Below are positions 36,904 to 45,818 of a DNA stretch of 64,000 nucleotides, one piece after another; positions within the stretch are counted from its first letter, which is position 1, and each line of letters begins with the position of its first letter. The notes beneath the pieces are model-generated. The model worked only from the letters and a program-made list of their open reading frames with translations. It was not told where the DNA came from and searched no databases. The position numbers were made by a program, and so were the translations under genes. Source of the stretch: Planctomycetota bacterium (GTDB lineage: Bacteria > Planctomycetota > Phycisphaerae > UBA1845); contig JAKQDH010000105.1 in the NCBI GenBank assembly GCA_029558835.1, forward strand, positions 33,880-97,879. Direction: 5' to 3'.

Positions 36904-39564
36904 ATGAAACGTACTTGGTTGCTTGCCGTCGTCTGCGGCGTGCTTGCCTGCGGACGGGTCAGTGCGGGTCGGGTGCCTCTGGCGGCAACGGAGGCTCCCG
37001 AACGGGGCGCGCCGCCGAGTCGGGCGTGGTACCTGTCCGGAACGCTGAGTTGCGTCAACTGCAACGCGACGGCGGAGTTGCAGGACAACCAGACGACTTC
37101 TTTCGGCACCGCCGACGGCAAACTGACGCTGAAGATGGGCTACTCCTGGGGCGACGACAGCAACCTCTGCGACTACTACCACCAGCTCAAGCTGACCGAC
37201 GGCAACTCGACGGACCTCTGTACCGTCCAAGATACGGACGGCCACACCGGCTCCGGTGACCTGTCCGTCAACCTGAACAACGGCGGCAATCAGGGTTACT
37301 ACAAGAAGTGGTACTCCATCGGCATCTCGGCCATCGCCAGGGACTGCACGCCGGCGCTCGCGTGCCAGAACTCCGACTCGGACAGCCTGAGTATTTCGCT
37401 AGTCAATGAGGGCTACGCCTTCGACACCATGATCAGCATCGGCAGTCCGAGCAGCGTCTATCGCTGGGGCAGCGTGACCGTATCCGGGACGGCCTTTGCG
37501 GAACCGTACCAGGCCGGGGCAAACTGGGAGAACGTAGCGGACGGCACGTGGATCGACGTCTACGCCGACCAGGGCACGTACTGGACCGGGCAGGCCGCCT
37601 GCCAAACCAGCGGCGGACGCTGGCAGACCACGTTCGCCTGTCCCACCGGCGGATGGTGCATGGACCTGAACTGGCACTGCACGGCCACCCTGCGGGCGAA
37701 CCAAGGCACCGCATACGGGGCCAGCACCACCTACAAGACGGACACGATGCAGACGACCGTCGGGGTCTACAGCATGGCCGACGAGTTGAAGAACACGGCC
37801 GGCGACCCCGGCTTCGGTTGGTCCGGTCAGCTCTACAACCCGTTGGCGGGCGCGACGCTGAACGTGCTGGTGCAAGGCTACAACGCCAGCGGCAATCTGA
37901 CGACCTCGTGGAACGGCATGTTGGCGCCGGGCGCTACAACGCTGGTGAACATGCTGGCGGGTTCATCGGTGGAAGTGCAGGGCGGAGCGGTGACTACGTC
38001 GTTCGGTGGCGGAGGGGCCACCACCACGTCGGGAGGGCTGGGCGGCAGCCTCAACGGGCTGACGACCTCGTGGGGCTCGCCGGGCGGGACACCGTACAAC
38101 AGCGACATCGTCGTCCAGTCCGACCCGCCGCCGGGCCCGGTGGATGTGCAAGTCACGGTCTTCAGCCTCAGCGGCGCGGCGCTGGGCAGCGATGTGTTCA
38201 CCATCAACCCGCACGGAACCACAACCATCAGTCTACCGGACGACATTCCGGGCTTGCCGGCGAGCGGGCAGGGTACGGTCCGCGCGACCACGGTGACGGG
38301 GGAAGATGTGCTGAGTGGGCACGTCCGCCGCGAGAATCTGGAAACCGGGGCCGTTTCCGCGACGGAGATGTCGGTGGGACTCTGGCCGAAGCTCTACGTG
38401 CCGCTCGTCGAAGTGATGCCTGCCTGGGGCACGACCCTGCAGGTGCATAACCCCACAGACACCGTGGCCGAGGTCGAATTGCAGTTCTATGAGGAAACAG
38501 GCGCGCCCGGGATCACCGAGACCGGAGTGATCATCAACCCGCACGCGACACACACCTTCAACGCGGCTGACTACGTGGCCATGAACTGGCGGGGCAGCGT
38601 GGAGATCGAAGCCTACGTCGGGGACGGCCTCTGCGGCTCGGTGGAATACAGTTATAACCAGGGAGCCGAGGAAGGCTCCTATGTGCTGCGGGGCATGCCC
38701 ACTGCGCACATCAGCCTGCCCGTCGTCGGCGACGGCATCGACTGGGATGCGCTGTACTGCGTGCACAACCCCAACGACGTGAGCGTGAGCGGGCAGGCAC
38801 GGTTCCTCAATGCCGATGGCAGCGTGGGCAGCGAATCGGTGCTGGTGCTGGCCCCCCACGCGACGGCGTTCATCGAGAGCAACCCGCTGGAACCATTCTG
38901 GCAGGAGCCGTGGGCGACGTTCGACTTCCAGGTGACCGCGGGCGCCCCCGGTGTGATCGGGGCGGCGCGCCTGCGCGACCCGGCCGAGGGGACAGTGGCG
39001 ACCGTCGCCTGCCTGAACCTGGCTGACCACGCCCGGACGGACACACCGTTCAGCGCCGGCTGGAACCTCATCTCCATCCCGGCCGATCCGCTTGATCCGG
39101 GCATCGAGCGCGTCCTCGCCCTGGCAGCGCAAAGCAATCCCCTGGAGAAGCGGTTCTTCGGTTACGACCAGAGCACGGGTTACAGTCTGTATCCGAGCTG
39201 CTGCGGGCAGATGCGCCGCGGAGCGGGGTACTGGCTGTACCTTCAGCAGGCGGCCGGGTGCGAGTACACCTGTGCGGCCACGCCGCCCGGCGATTATGAG
39301 ATTTCCCTCAACGAAGGCTGGACGTTGTGGGGGTATCCGTTCCTCACGGCACAGTTGTGGGATGACTGCCGGATCAGCGACGGCGTCAGCAGCCTGTCAC
39401 CGGCAGACGCGGAGTCGGCCGGGTGGATCCAACGCACGATCTACGGCTACGCGGATGGAGACTACTACGAAGTCCCTGGCGACCAGACACAGGTCGAACC
39501 GTGGCGAGCGTACTGGTTGTTGACGCATCAGGCCGGCTTGACGCTGGTCGTGTCGAACCCGTAG
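36904..39564 (+). CDS. Large exported protein of unknown function
   Basis: 886 residues from the ATG at 36904 behind GCGGGGAGA. A signal peptide (MKRTWLLAVVCGVLACGRVSAG) is clear. The N-terminal third is Cys- and aromatic-rich (LSGTLSCVNCNATAELQDNQ, ACQTSGGRWQTTFACPTGGW). The middle has a Gly/Thr-rich low-complexity segment (GGGGATTTSGGLGG). The second half contains repeated beta-sandwich modules built on VHNPTDTVAEVELQFY and VHNPNDVSVSGQARFL, each followed by NPHATHTF or APHATAFI, and ends in two FSAGWNLISIPADP/LNEGWTLWGYP modules. It is followed 84 bases later by the FG-GAP protein on the same strand. No catalytic motif is recognised. Confidence 0.75.
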   Translation: MKRTWLLAVVCGVLACGRVSAGRVPLAATEAPERGAPPSRAWYLSGTLSCVNCNATAELQDNQTTSFGTADGKLTLKMGYSWGDDSNLCDYYHQLKLTDGNSTDLCTVQDTDGHTGSGDLSVNLNNGGNQGYYKKWYSIGISAIARDCTPALACQNSDSDSLSISLVNEGYAFDTMISIGSPSSVYRWGSVTVSGTAFAEPYQAGANWENVADGTWIDVYADQGTYWTGQAACQTSGGRWQTTFACPTGGWCMDLNWHCTATLRANQGTAYGASTTYKTDTMQTTVGVYSMADELKNTAGDPGFGWSGQLYNPLAGATLNVLVQGYNASGNLTTSWNGMLAPGATTLVNMLAGSSVEVQGGAVTTSFGGGGATTTSGGLGGSLNGLTTSWGSPGGTPYNSDIVVQSDPPPGPVDVQVTVFSLSGAALGSDVFTINPHGTTTISLPDDIPGLPASGQGTVRATTVTGEDVLSGHVRRENLETGAVSATEMSVGLWPKLYVPLVEVMPAWGTTLQVHNPTDTVAEVELQFYEETGAPGITETGVIINPHATHTFNAADYVAMNWRGSVEIEAYVGDGLCGSVEYSYNQGAEEGSYVLRGMPTAHISLPVVGDGIDWDALYCVHNPNDVSVSGQARFLNADGSVGSESVLVLAPHATAFIESNPLEPFWQEPWATFDFQVTAGAPGVIGAARLRDPAEGTVATVACLNLADHARTDTPFSAGWNLISIPADPLDPGIERVLALAAQSNPLEKRFFGYDQSTGYSLYPSCCGQMRRGAGYWLYLQQAAGCEYTCAATPPGDYEISLNEGWTLWGYPFLTAQLWDDCRISDGVSSLSPADAESAGWIQRTIYGYADGDYYEVPGDQTQVEPWRAYWLLTHQAGLTLVVSNP

Positions 39565-39648
39565 GTGACGCGCGCCGGCGATCGTCGCCGGGGAGAATAT
39601 GAGGAGCAACGTTCCGCCTCGGCGGAAATCACCAGCAGGTGCACAGCT

Positions 39649-41790
39649 ATGAGCAAGCACAGCAGCAAGCATCGGGTCCTGACGGGGCTGGCGGCCGTCG
39701 GCTTGGTCCTGTGGGCAGCCGCGCCGTCGCCGGCGGCCCTCGTCAGCCAATGCACACTCACCGTGGCGAGCCAGACCGCGGACGACTGGCGCATGACCTT
39801 CGTAGCTCAGCTCGACGATGAAGGCAGCGCAGGGTACGTCGCGGGCGAGGATGTAGTGTTGATGACCCCGCCCGGACGCGGGGTGGCGCTGGTCAGCAAC
39901 CCGGCGGCTGCCCCCGGCTGGACGTGGGTCGACGCCCGGCCACCGGCCGAGACGGCGAACTGGTGGGGCGGCAGCAGCGCTGGCCCGGATCAGACCCTGC
40001 GCCTGCGACGGTACGGGTACGCACCCGAGGACCCGCCAACGCCGGTTACCATAAGTTGTGACGTTAGCGGCGCCAACGAGCGCACCTACACTCTGTATAA
40101 TGACACCGTCGGTACCTACGTGGTGCTGCGCGCAGGCACGACGTATACAGTCGAAGTCCCCACCGGCGATGTTACGTTCCGGCTGGCTGCGTATCCACCA
40201 CCTGCGCTCGAGGCCGGCCAGAGCGTCACCGGCGTGTGGAAGGGCGACGCCCAGTGGGCGGACTTCGACGGCGACGGCGACGCGGACCTGGCCATCTGCG
40301 GCGTGACCTCGAGCGGGACGCACGTTACGCAGACCTACGAGAACCAGTCCGGCACGCTGGTGCTGAGGCAGAACCTGGACGGCGTCGAGAGTGAGAGCAG
40401 CGGCAACCTCGCCTGGGGTGATTATGACAACGACGGCGACGTGGACCTGGTCGTGGCCGGCTGGACTGGCACCGAGCGCCTGACACGCGTCTACCGCAAC
40501 GACGGCAATGGCAACCTCACTTGGGACACTCAGCAGGTGCTTACCGGCGTGTCGTACCCGTCCGTGGCGTGGGGTGACTACGACGGCGACGGCGACCTCG
40601 ATCTGCTCATCACGGGGCACGACGGCACCCTGGCATTGTGCCGCATCTATCGCAACGATCCGCCGGGCGTGCTGTTGCCGGACTTGAGCCAGTCGCTTAC
40701 CGGTCTGTATGCGGGCTCCGCAGACTGGGGCGATTGGGATGGCGATGGCGATCTCGATCTCATCATGACCGGCAGCGACGGCACGGTGCGGCGCACGATC
40801 CTCTACCGCAATGAGCCGACGGGAACGCTGACTAGCGACGGCGCGCACGGCCTGCCGAGTGTTTCGCTCTCCGATACCGCCTGGGGCGACTTTGACAACG
40901 ACGGCGACGTGGACCTCGCCTTCACCGGCGAGGAGAGTGCCTCCGGCCGCTACGCCCGTGTGTACGCCAACGACGGCAGCGGGGTGTTCACTCTGGTCGG
41001 GGCCAACCTGACGACGATTTATCGCAGTTCCTGTGCTTGGGGCGATTACGATAACGACGGCGACCTGGACGTGGCGTTCTGCGGCTACACCGGCGGCGGG
41101 CTGCTTACCACGCTGTACCGCAACGACGGCACGTCGTTCACGGAGGCCGCGTGGTTCAGCGGCGTCCGCGAGGGGTCGCTCAGTTGGGTGGATGTCGACG
41201 GCGATGGAGACCTCGATCTCTTCGTGACGGGGGCGGATTGGTCTACCCAGTACGCCCACGTTTACCGCGAGGTGAGCGTGCCGCCGAACCATGCCCCGGC
41301 CGCGCCGACCGGGCTGCAAAGCGGCTCCGGTGGCGGCTGGTGCGGCCTACGCCTCGCCTGGAGCGGCGCGACGGATGTCGAGACCCCGAGTGCGGGATTG
41401 TATTACAGTCTGCAAGTGGGCACGGCGCCGGGCAGCGGCGACGTGGTGTCCGGCACGTACGGTTCGCCGCTGCTGGGCAACGTGGGTCAGGCGACGCAGG
41501 TGCTGCTGAACGTGCCGCCCGGAACCTACTACTTCCGCGTGCGCACGGTGGACGCCGGGCTGGCCGCCTCAGAATGGTCCGCGACCGCCTGGTGTCACTT
41601 CTACCTGGGCGACAGCAACGGTGACGACACGGTAAACCGGGACGACTTCGTACCCTTCGCCGGCTGCCTGACCGGCCCGGCCAGCGCCTGGACCGACCCG
41701 GCCTGCCGCTGCTTCGACTTCGACGCCGACGGCGACGTGGACTTAGGCGACTACGCGACGTTCCAGCGCAGCTTCTCGGGTGGGCAATAG
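39649..41790 (+). CDS. Exported FG-GAP/VCBS-repeat protein with dockerin-like C-terminus
   Basis: 713 residues. A signal peptide (VLTGLAAVGLVLWAAAPSPAAL) is followed by a beta-rich region. Seven FG-GAP/VCBS-like repeats follow, each with a Ca-binding loop, for example WGDYDNDGDVDLVVAG, WGDYDGDGDLDLLITG, WGDWDGDGDLDLIMTG and WVDVDGDGDLDLFVTG; they should form a beta-propeller. A fibronectin-like segment (APAAPTGLQSGSGGG to FRVRTVDAGLAASEWS) precedes the dockerin-like pair GDSNGDDTVNRDDFVPFAG and DFDADGDVDLGDYATFQ. It is probably secreted or surface-bound and adhesion-like. It follows the exported protein gene at 36.9 kb closely enough for co-transcription. Confidence 0.85.
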   Translation: MSKHSSKHRVLTGLAAVGLVLWAAAPSPAALVSQCTLTVASQTADDWRMTFVAQLDDEGSAGYVAGEDVVLMTPPGRGVALVSNPAAAPGWTWVDARPPAETANWWGGSSAGPDQTLRLRRYGYAPEDPPTPVTISCDVSGANERTYTLYNDTVGTYVVLRAGTTYTVEVPTGDVTFRLAAYPPPALEAGQSVTGVWKGDAQWADFDGDGDADLAICGVTSSGTHVTQTYENQSGTLVLRQNLDGVESESSGNLAWGDYDNDGDVDLVVAGWTGTERLTRVYRNDGNGNLTWDTQQVLTGVSYPSVAWGDYDGDGDLDLLITGHDGTLALCRIYRNDPPGVLLPDLSQSLTGLYAGSADWGDWDGDGDLDLIMTGSDGTVRRTILYRNEPTGTLTSDGAHGLPSVSLSDTAWGDFDNDGDVDLAFTGEESASGRYARVYANDGSGVFTLVGANLTTIYRSSCAWGDYDNDGDLDVAFCGYTGGGLLTTLYRNDGTSFTEAAWFSGVREGSLSWVDVDGDGDLDLFVTGADWSTQYAHVYREVSVPPNHAPAAPTGLQSGSGGGWCGLRLAWSGATDVETPSAGLYYSLQVGTAPGSGDVVSGTYGSPLLGNVGQATQVLLNVPPGTYYFRVRTVDAGLAASEWSATAWCHFYLGDSNGDDTVNRDDFVPFAGCLTGPASAWTDPACRCFDFDADGDVDLGDYATFQRSFSGGQ

Positions 41791-41803
41791 GACAACTCTG
41801 CCC

Positions 41804-43198
41804 TTACAGCGTTTTGGGATTCCGTGGGGCAGCCCTGGGCGGCCGCGAGATGCAGGCGCCGGGGACAATCCGCGCGGGCTGAAGCCCGCGGCTCGACGGT
41901 GTTGCGGAATCACGCACGGTGGCAACCAGCGGAATCGCCAGCAACGCGCACGCGGCGCCAAGGGCAAGGGCGAGCATGAGTTGACCATCGAAGAGACGGA
42001 TGTGCCAGGTCGCGCCGGCGAGCAAGCTGGCGACGAGCTGGCCTAAGCCGGCGACCGTTGCCAGCAGCCCGATGGCGCCCGCCCGCTGCTGGGTCGGCAC
42101 CACGTCGCTGATCATTGCCTTCACGACCCCCTCCGTCAGCGCCTGATACAAACCGTAGACACCCAGAAGAATCCACGGCGCCAGCGGCACCTCGAAGTAC
42201 GCAAACCCGGCATACACCGCGGCATAGGCAACCCAACCGGCGATGACCACCGGCCGGCGACCGATGCGATCGGAAAGATGCCCCAGCGGAGTGGCCGCGG
42301 CCGCGTACACGACGTTGAACAGCATGTAGGCCACGATCACCTGCGCTGCCGATAGGCCGATCTCCTTGCTCCGCAGAATCAGGAAGGAATCGCTGCTGTT
42401 GCCCAGGGAGAAGACGGCATACGCGATCAGCAGGTGCCAGAACGGTCGCGGGAACTGCTGCCACAGCGTGGGGCGAGCGAGCGGCGCGCGGCCGCCGACA
42501 GTGGCGTTCCGCTCAGCGGGGCGTGGGGCCGGGCGTCGGGACTGGGGGCTCGGGGCCGGGGGCTTGGGGTTGTCGGGCACGGGATCGGGGAGACCGGAGG
42601 CGGGTGGTTGGGGGCGGATGTCGCGCACGGCGCCGGCCGCCAGCAGCACGCTGCCCAAGCCGGGGAGGAAAGCCACGAAGAAGAGCCACATCAAGGGCAC
42701 CTGCGGCCAGAGTTGCAGCATCAGCAGGGCCGCCGCGGGGCCCAGCACGGCTCCGCACGTGTCGAACGCCCGATGGAAACCGAACGCCGCGCCGCGATAG
42801 GCCGGGTCGGTCGAATCGGCAATCAGCGCGTCGCGGGCGGCCGTACGGATGGATTTGCCCAGCCGGTCGCTGCAACGCCCGAGCAGAAACAGCGGCCAAC
42901 CCAGGATCAGACCGGCCAGACCCATCACCGGCTTGCTGAACGCCGAAAGCCCATAGCCGGCGACGATGAAGGGCTTGCGCCGCCCGATGCGGTCGGACCA
43001 GGCGCCGCCGATCCAGCGCAGGCCGCTGCTGATCCCTTCCGCCAACCCCTCAATCAGACCCAGCAGGGCCGGCGAGCTGCCCAGCGTGCCCACGACAAAC
43101 AGCGGGATGATCGGATACAGCATTTCCGAGGCCAGGTCCGTGCAAAACGAGACCAGGCCCAGCATGACGACGTTGCGCGTGATGCCACGAAGACGCAT
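41804..43198 (-). CDS. MFS permease
   Basis: 464 residues with about twelve hydrophobic segments. The MFS loop-2/3 motif appears as GGAWSDRIGRRKPFIVAGYGL and again in the second half as GHLSDRIGRRPVVIAGW. The central loop between the six-helix halves is about 60 residues long and Pro/Arg-rich (about 197-256, PQPPASGLPDP to PLARPTL). N-terminal FCTDLASEMLYPIIPLFV is typical of MFS subfamilies annotated as tetracycline-resistance or nitrate-like permeases in environmental genomes. The substrate cannot be inferred. It converges with the FG-GAP gene with only 13 bases between the stops. Confidence 0.88.
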   Translation of the reverse strand: MRLRGITRNVVMLGLVSFCTDLASEMLYPIIPLFVVGTLGSSPALLGLIEGLAEGISSGLRWIGGAWSDRIGRRKPFIVAGYGLSAFSKPVMGLAGLILGWPLFLLGRCSDRLGKSIRTAARDALIADSTDPAYRGAAFGFHRAFDTCGAVLGPAAALLMLQLWPQVPLMWLFFVAFLPGLGSVLLAAGAVRDIRPQPPASGLPDPVPDNPKPPAPSPQSRRPAPRPAERNATVGGRAPLARPTLWQQFPRPFWHLLIAYAVFSLGNSSDSFLILRSKEIGLSAAQVIVAYMLFNVVYAAAATPLGHLSDRIGRRPVVIAGWVAYAAVYAGFAYFEVPLAPWILLGVYGLYQALTEGVVKAMISDVVPTQQRAGAIGLLATVAGLGQLVASLLAGATWHIRLFDGQLMLALALGAACALLAIPLVATVRDSATPSSRGLQPARIVPGACISRPPRAAPRNPKTL

Positions 43199-43626
43199 GG
43201 GCTACCCCAGCCACGGCACCGAGACGAAGCGCCCGGCCCGACTGCGGGCGGGATTGTCGCGTGCCGCGCGCGAATCCGCAATTACCGTAGCGTCGGCCGC
43301 CCCCACGTGTATTGCGTCTACGGTGTCGAGGGTGCCCTGCTTTCCCGCGACGCAGTCGCGGGTAAGCATGCTTCTGCGGCAACTGCGCGTTTTCAGCGTC
43401 TCGACCCTCACCCCTGCCCCTCTCCCTGAAAAGGAGAGGGGTTAGGATGCCGCGATCATGGCTCCGACATGACATGCCCACCCCCGCCTGCGGGTGGCGT
43501 GGCCAAGCGCAGCGCCGCCATGTTCTCGGGGAGGTGTGCCGCCGTCGCGGCAGCATGCCGGCGCTCGCCTGCGGCGAGCTTGGGCATGGCACCCTGGTTT
43601 CCTCTATACGTGGTCCTGTGTAGATG
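43199..43626. repeat. Spacer packed with three repeat families
   Basis: No gene is seen. A type A core copy lies at 43330-43379 (TGCTTTCCCGCGAC, GTCGCGGGTAAGCATG). The C-rich hairpin with CCCTCACCCC lies at 43404-43447. A type B copy (43492-43594) starts GGGTGGCGTGGCCAAGCGCA and ends CATGGCACCC; over its first 31 bases it differs from the copy at 24552 at one position. Three families side by side suggest a favoured landing site. Confidence 0.8.
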
Positions 43627-45729
43627 TTAACGCTGCAAGGCGGCCAGCAGTTCCTCGGCACGTGGAGAGACGACCCATTCGGTGTGCCCGTCGAGGAAAC
43701 TGAAGGCCGCGCCGCCACCCTGTACCTCGCGTTCCGCGATCAGCACGGTGGAGGAGGGCTGCTTGACACTCTTCAGATCGACCGGCGGGCGGTAGAGGTA
43801 ATAGGACGCGCAGTCACCGCCGGCCGCGCGCACGAAGGCTGGGCAGAGCGAATCCGCCGTCAACAGCCCCGCGGTTACGAGCACCTGCAGTGAAGTTGCG
43901 CAGGTGCCCTGGTGGTTGGTCGCGTAGATATGGCAGGCGTGGCCGATCCAGTGCAGGGTGCGCACTCGTTCTGCGCGGCGGAGTTCGGCCCGTGCATCGT
44001 CGAGGGCGGCGCGGACGGTGGCACCCAACGCCGCCCAGGGGTCGGCCGTGCTGGTTTTCCCGTCGCTCGCCGTCACCGCCAGGTCGAGCGCAAGCAGACG
44101 ATCATAAGAGTTCAGCGCCAGCGCCGCACTCATGTCGCGATGACTGAACTCCCGCGCCAGCGCCATGAACGGCACATCCGGATAGACTTCGGTCACGGCT
44201 TGGGCGAACGAGCCCAGATCGGCGTATACCAGCTTCGCCGTCCGGGGCGCAAGCTGCCGGCGCACGGTGGAAAAGCGCTGCTGATCAGCCAGGCTCTTTC
44301 CGTCGCGCCAGGCGGCAATGCCGGCCGCCACGGCGTCGGCATCCGGCGAGACGAGCAGTACATCATTCACAACGGCGTAGGAGAACGCCCCCAGGCTGCG
44401 CTCGGCACGATATACCGGGATGTCACCACGCTCGCTCGAACTGATCGGCAACCCAAACGCCGCTTGGAGTGTGCCGAGATGCGCGCGGAACTTGTCCACA
44501 TCCAGCAGGCGGACGGCCAGAAGTGGTTCCGCCAGCAACGGCGGCGCTGACGCGCGTGGCGCGCGCAAGCGCCAGCCCAGCGTCCATTCGGGACCGAGGT
44601 TCGCCAGGAACTCGCCCTGGAAGTCCAGGCCCGTCTCCGTCTGGAACTCGGCGCGTTCGATTTCGTACTCCTCGGTGATGGCCGGGTCGATGGCGCGGAG
44701 AAAACCGAGAACATCGGTGAGTGTGGTGGCGGCGCTGGTCATGCCGCCGTGCAGAAGCAGCACCGTGTCGGGCGGGTAGGCCCGAACCAGGGTGTCGACC
44801 GCGGGGTTCGAGGCGAACAGGTGCCACCAGCCCGCGTCCGGCCGGCTGAGCCCCACGGCCAGCCGTAGCGTGCCGGGTTGCCTTGGCGGTGGGGCGACGA
44901 AGGCCACCGACTCCACGGCGGCAAGCTGTAAGGCGTCATACAACCCCGGCAGTGTCTGCCCCAGCGGTGCCGCGGCGAGCGGGATGAGGCCGCGCACGTC
45001 GATCCACGCGAAGACGCCGGGTTGACCCGCGTAGCCCTGCAAGGTCCGCCGGTAGGCGTCGCCCTCCACGAAGCGCGCGCCGAGCGTGGCACCGCGGTGC
45101 CACGCCTGAACGTCGCTCGGTATGGTGCCGGCAAGCAGCATCCCGTCCCGCACGGCCAGGGTCAGCACGAGCGGCACGGGCCCCGGCAAGGTGAGACTGG
45201 CCAGCTCGCCGTCATCGGTGAGGGATGCGGCGCCGGCTCCCGGCAGGGTGCTGAGTGCCGGCACCCAGTCACTGCGGATGCGTTCGAGGAGCTGCGCCCG
45301 GTCCAGGCGTGTGCGCGTGGCGAAGGTCAGTTGACAGGAAGGCGGGAGCAGCGACACCTGTCCGACGGTCACCAGCAGCGGCCCGTCGCAGACGTTCGCC
45401 ACGGCCGTGGTGATCCTCCGCAGAGGTTCACCGTGCTCCGGCAGCAACTCCAGCGCCGGATGCATCAGCAGCGCCTTGGGCTGTGCCGTGTAGATGATCG
45501 CCGAGGCGTGCGCCGGTGCCAGGGCGAGCACGTCATCGACGGTCACCGTGGCGTTGCGGCCCTCGACCGGTGCAACGGCCTCAGGCAGCGGCGCTTGCGG
45601 TGCAGTGCCTGTTGGCGGAGCCGAAGGCGTTGCCCCGACCTGTCCGCACACGAGGCTCGCGCCCAGCGTCAAGGCCATGGGGACGCAAAGGCCGCGTATG
45701 GAGATGACGAACTGAGTATGTATGTTCAC
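43627..45729 (-). CDS. Exported protein with a prepilin H-X9-DG-like C-terminus
   Basis: 700 residues from a GTG behind GCGGGGTGAACG. A signal peptide is visible (RGLCVPMALTLGASLVCGQVGA). The body resembles DUF3352-like planctomycete exported proteins, with repeated VFAWIDVRGLIPL, SYAVVNDVLLVSPDADAVAAG and LVYADLGSFAQAVTEVYP segments. The last 110 residues differ: ACHIYATNHQGTCATSLQVL, YLYRPPVDLKSVKQPSSTVL and AFSFLDGHTEWVVSP match the end of planctomycete DUF1559/prepilin-type proteins, where H-x9-DG is followed by F-x-DGH. It may thus be a fusion. It is followed, upstream on the same strand after 89 bases, by another exported protein. Confidence 0.7.
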   Translation of the reverse strand: MNIHTQFVISIRGLCVPMALTLGASLVCGQVGATPSAPPTGTAPQAPLPEAVAPVEGRNATVTVDDVLALAPAHASAIIYTAQPKALLMHPALELLPEHGEPLRRITTAVANVCDGPLLVTVGQVSLLPPSCQLTFATRTRLDRAQLLERIRSDWVPALSTLPGAGAASLTDDGELASLTLPGPVPLVLTLAVRDGMLLAGTIPSDVQAWHRGATLGARFVEGDAYRRTLQGYAGQPGVFAWIDVRGLIPLAAAPLGQTLPGLYDALQLAAVESVAFVAPPPRQPGTLRLAVGLSRPDAGWWHLFASNPAVDTLVRAYPPDTVLLLHGGMTSAATTLTDVLGFLRAIDPAITEEYEIERAEFQTETGLDFQGEFLANLGPEWTLGWRLRAPRASAPPLLAEPLLAVRLLDVDKFRAHLGTLQAAFGLPISSSERGDIPVYRAERSLGAFSYAVVNDVLLVSPDADAVAAGIAAWRDGKSLADQQRFSTVRRQLAPRTAKLVYADLGSFAQAVTEVYPDVPFMALAREFSHRDMSAALALNSYDRLLALDLAVTASDGKTSTADPWAALGATVRAALDDARAELRRAERVRTLHWIGHACHIYATNHQGTCATSLQVLVTAGLLTADSLCPAFVRAAGGDCASYYLYRPPVDLKSVKQPSSTVLIAEREVQGGGAAFSFLDGHTEWVVSPRAEELLAALQR

Positions 45730-45818
45730 GTCCGTTCACCCCGCAAGGATGTTCGGCGCGGCCCCTGCATCACCGGGCGCCGTGCGCAGACGCTCACCTG
45801 CACGGATCGAGAGCACTG

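Noticed and set aside
39397..41319. 640-residue open frame antisense to the FG-GAP protein
   Set aside because: Shadow of the Asp/Gly repeats on the other strand; no motif, no ribosome site.
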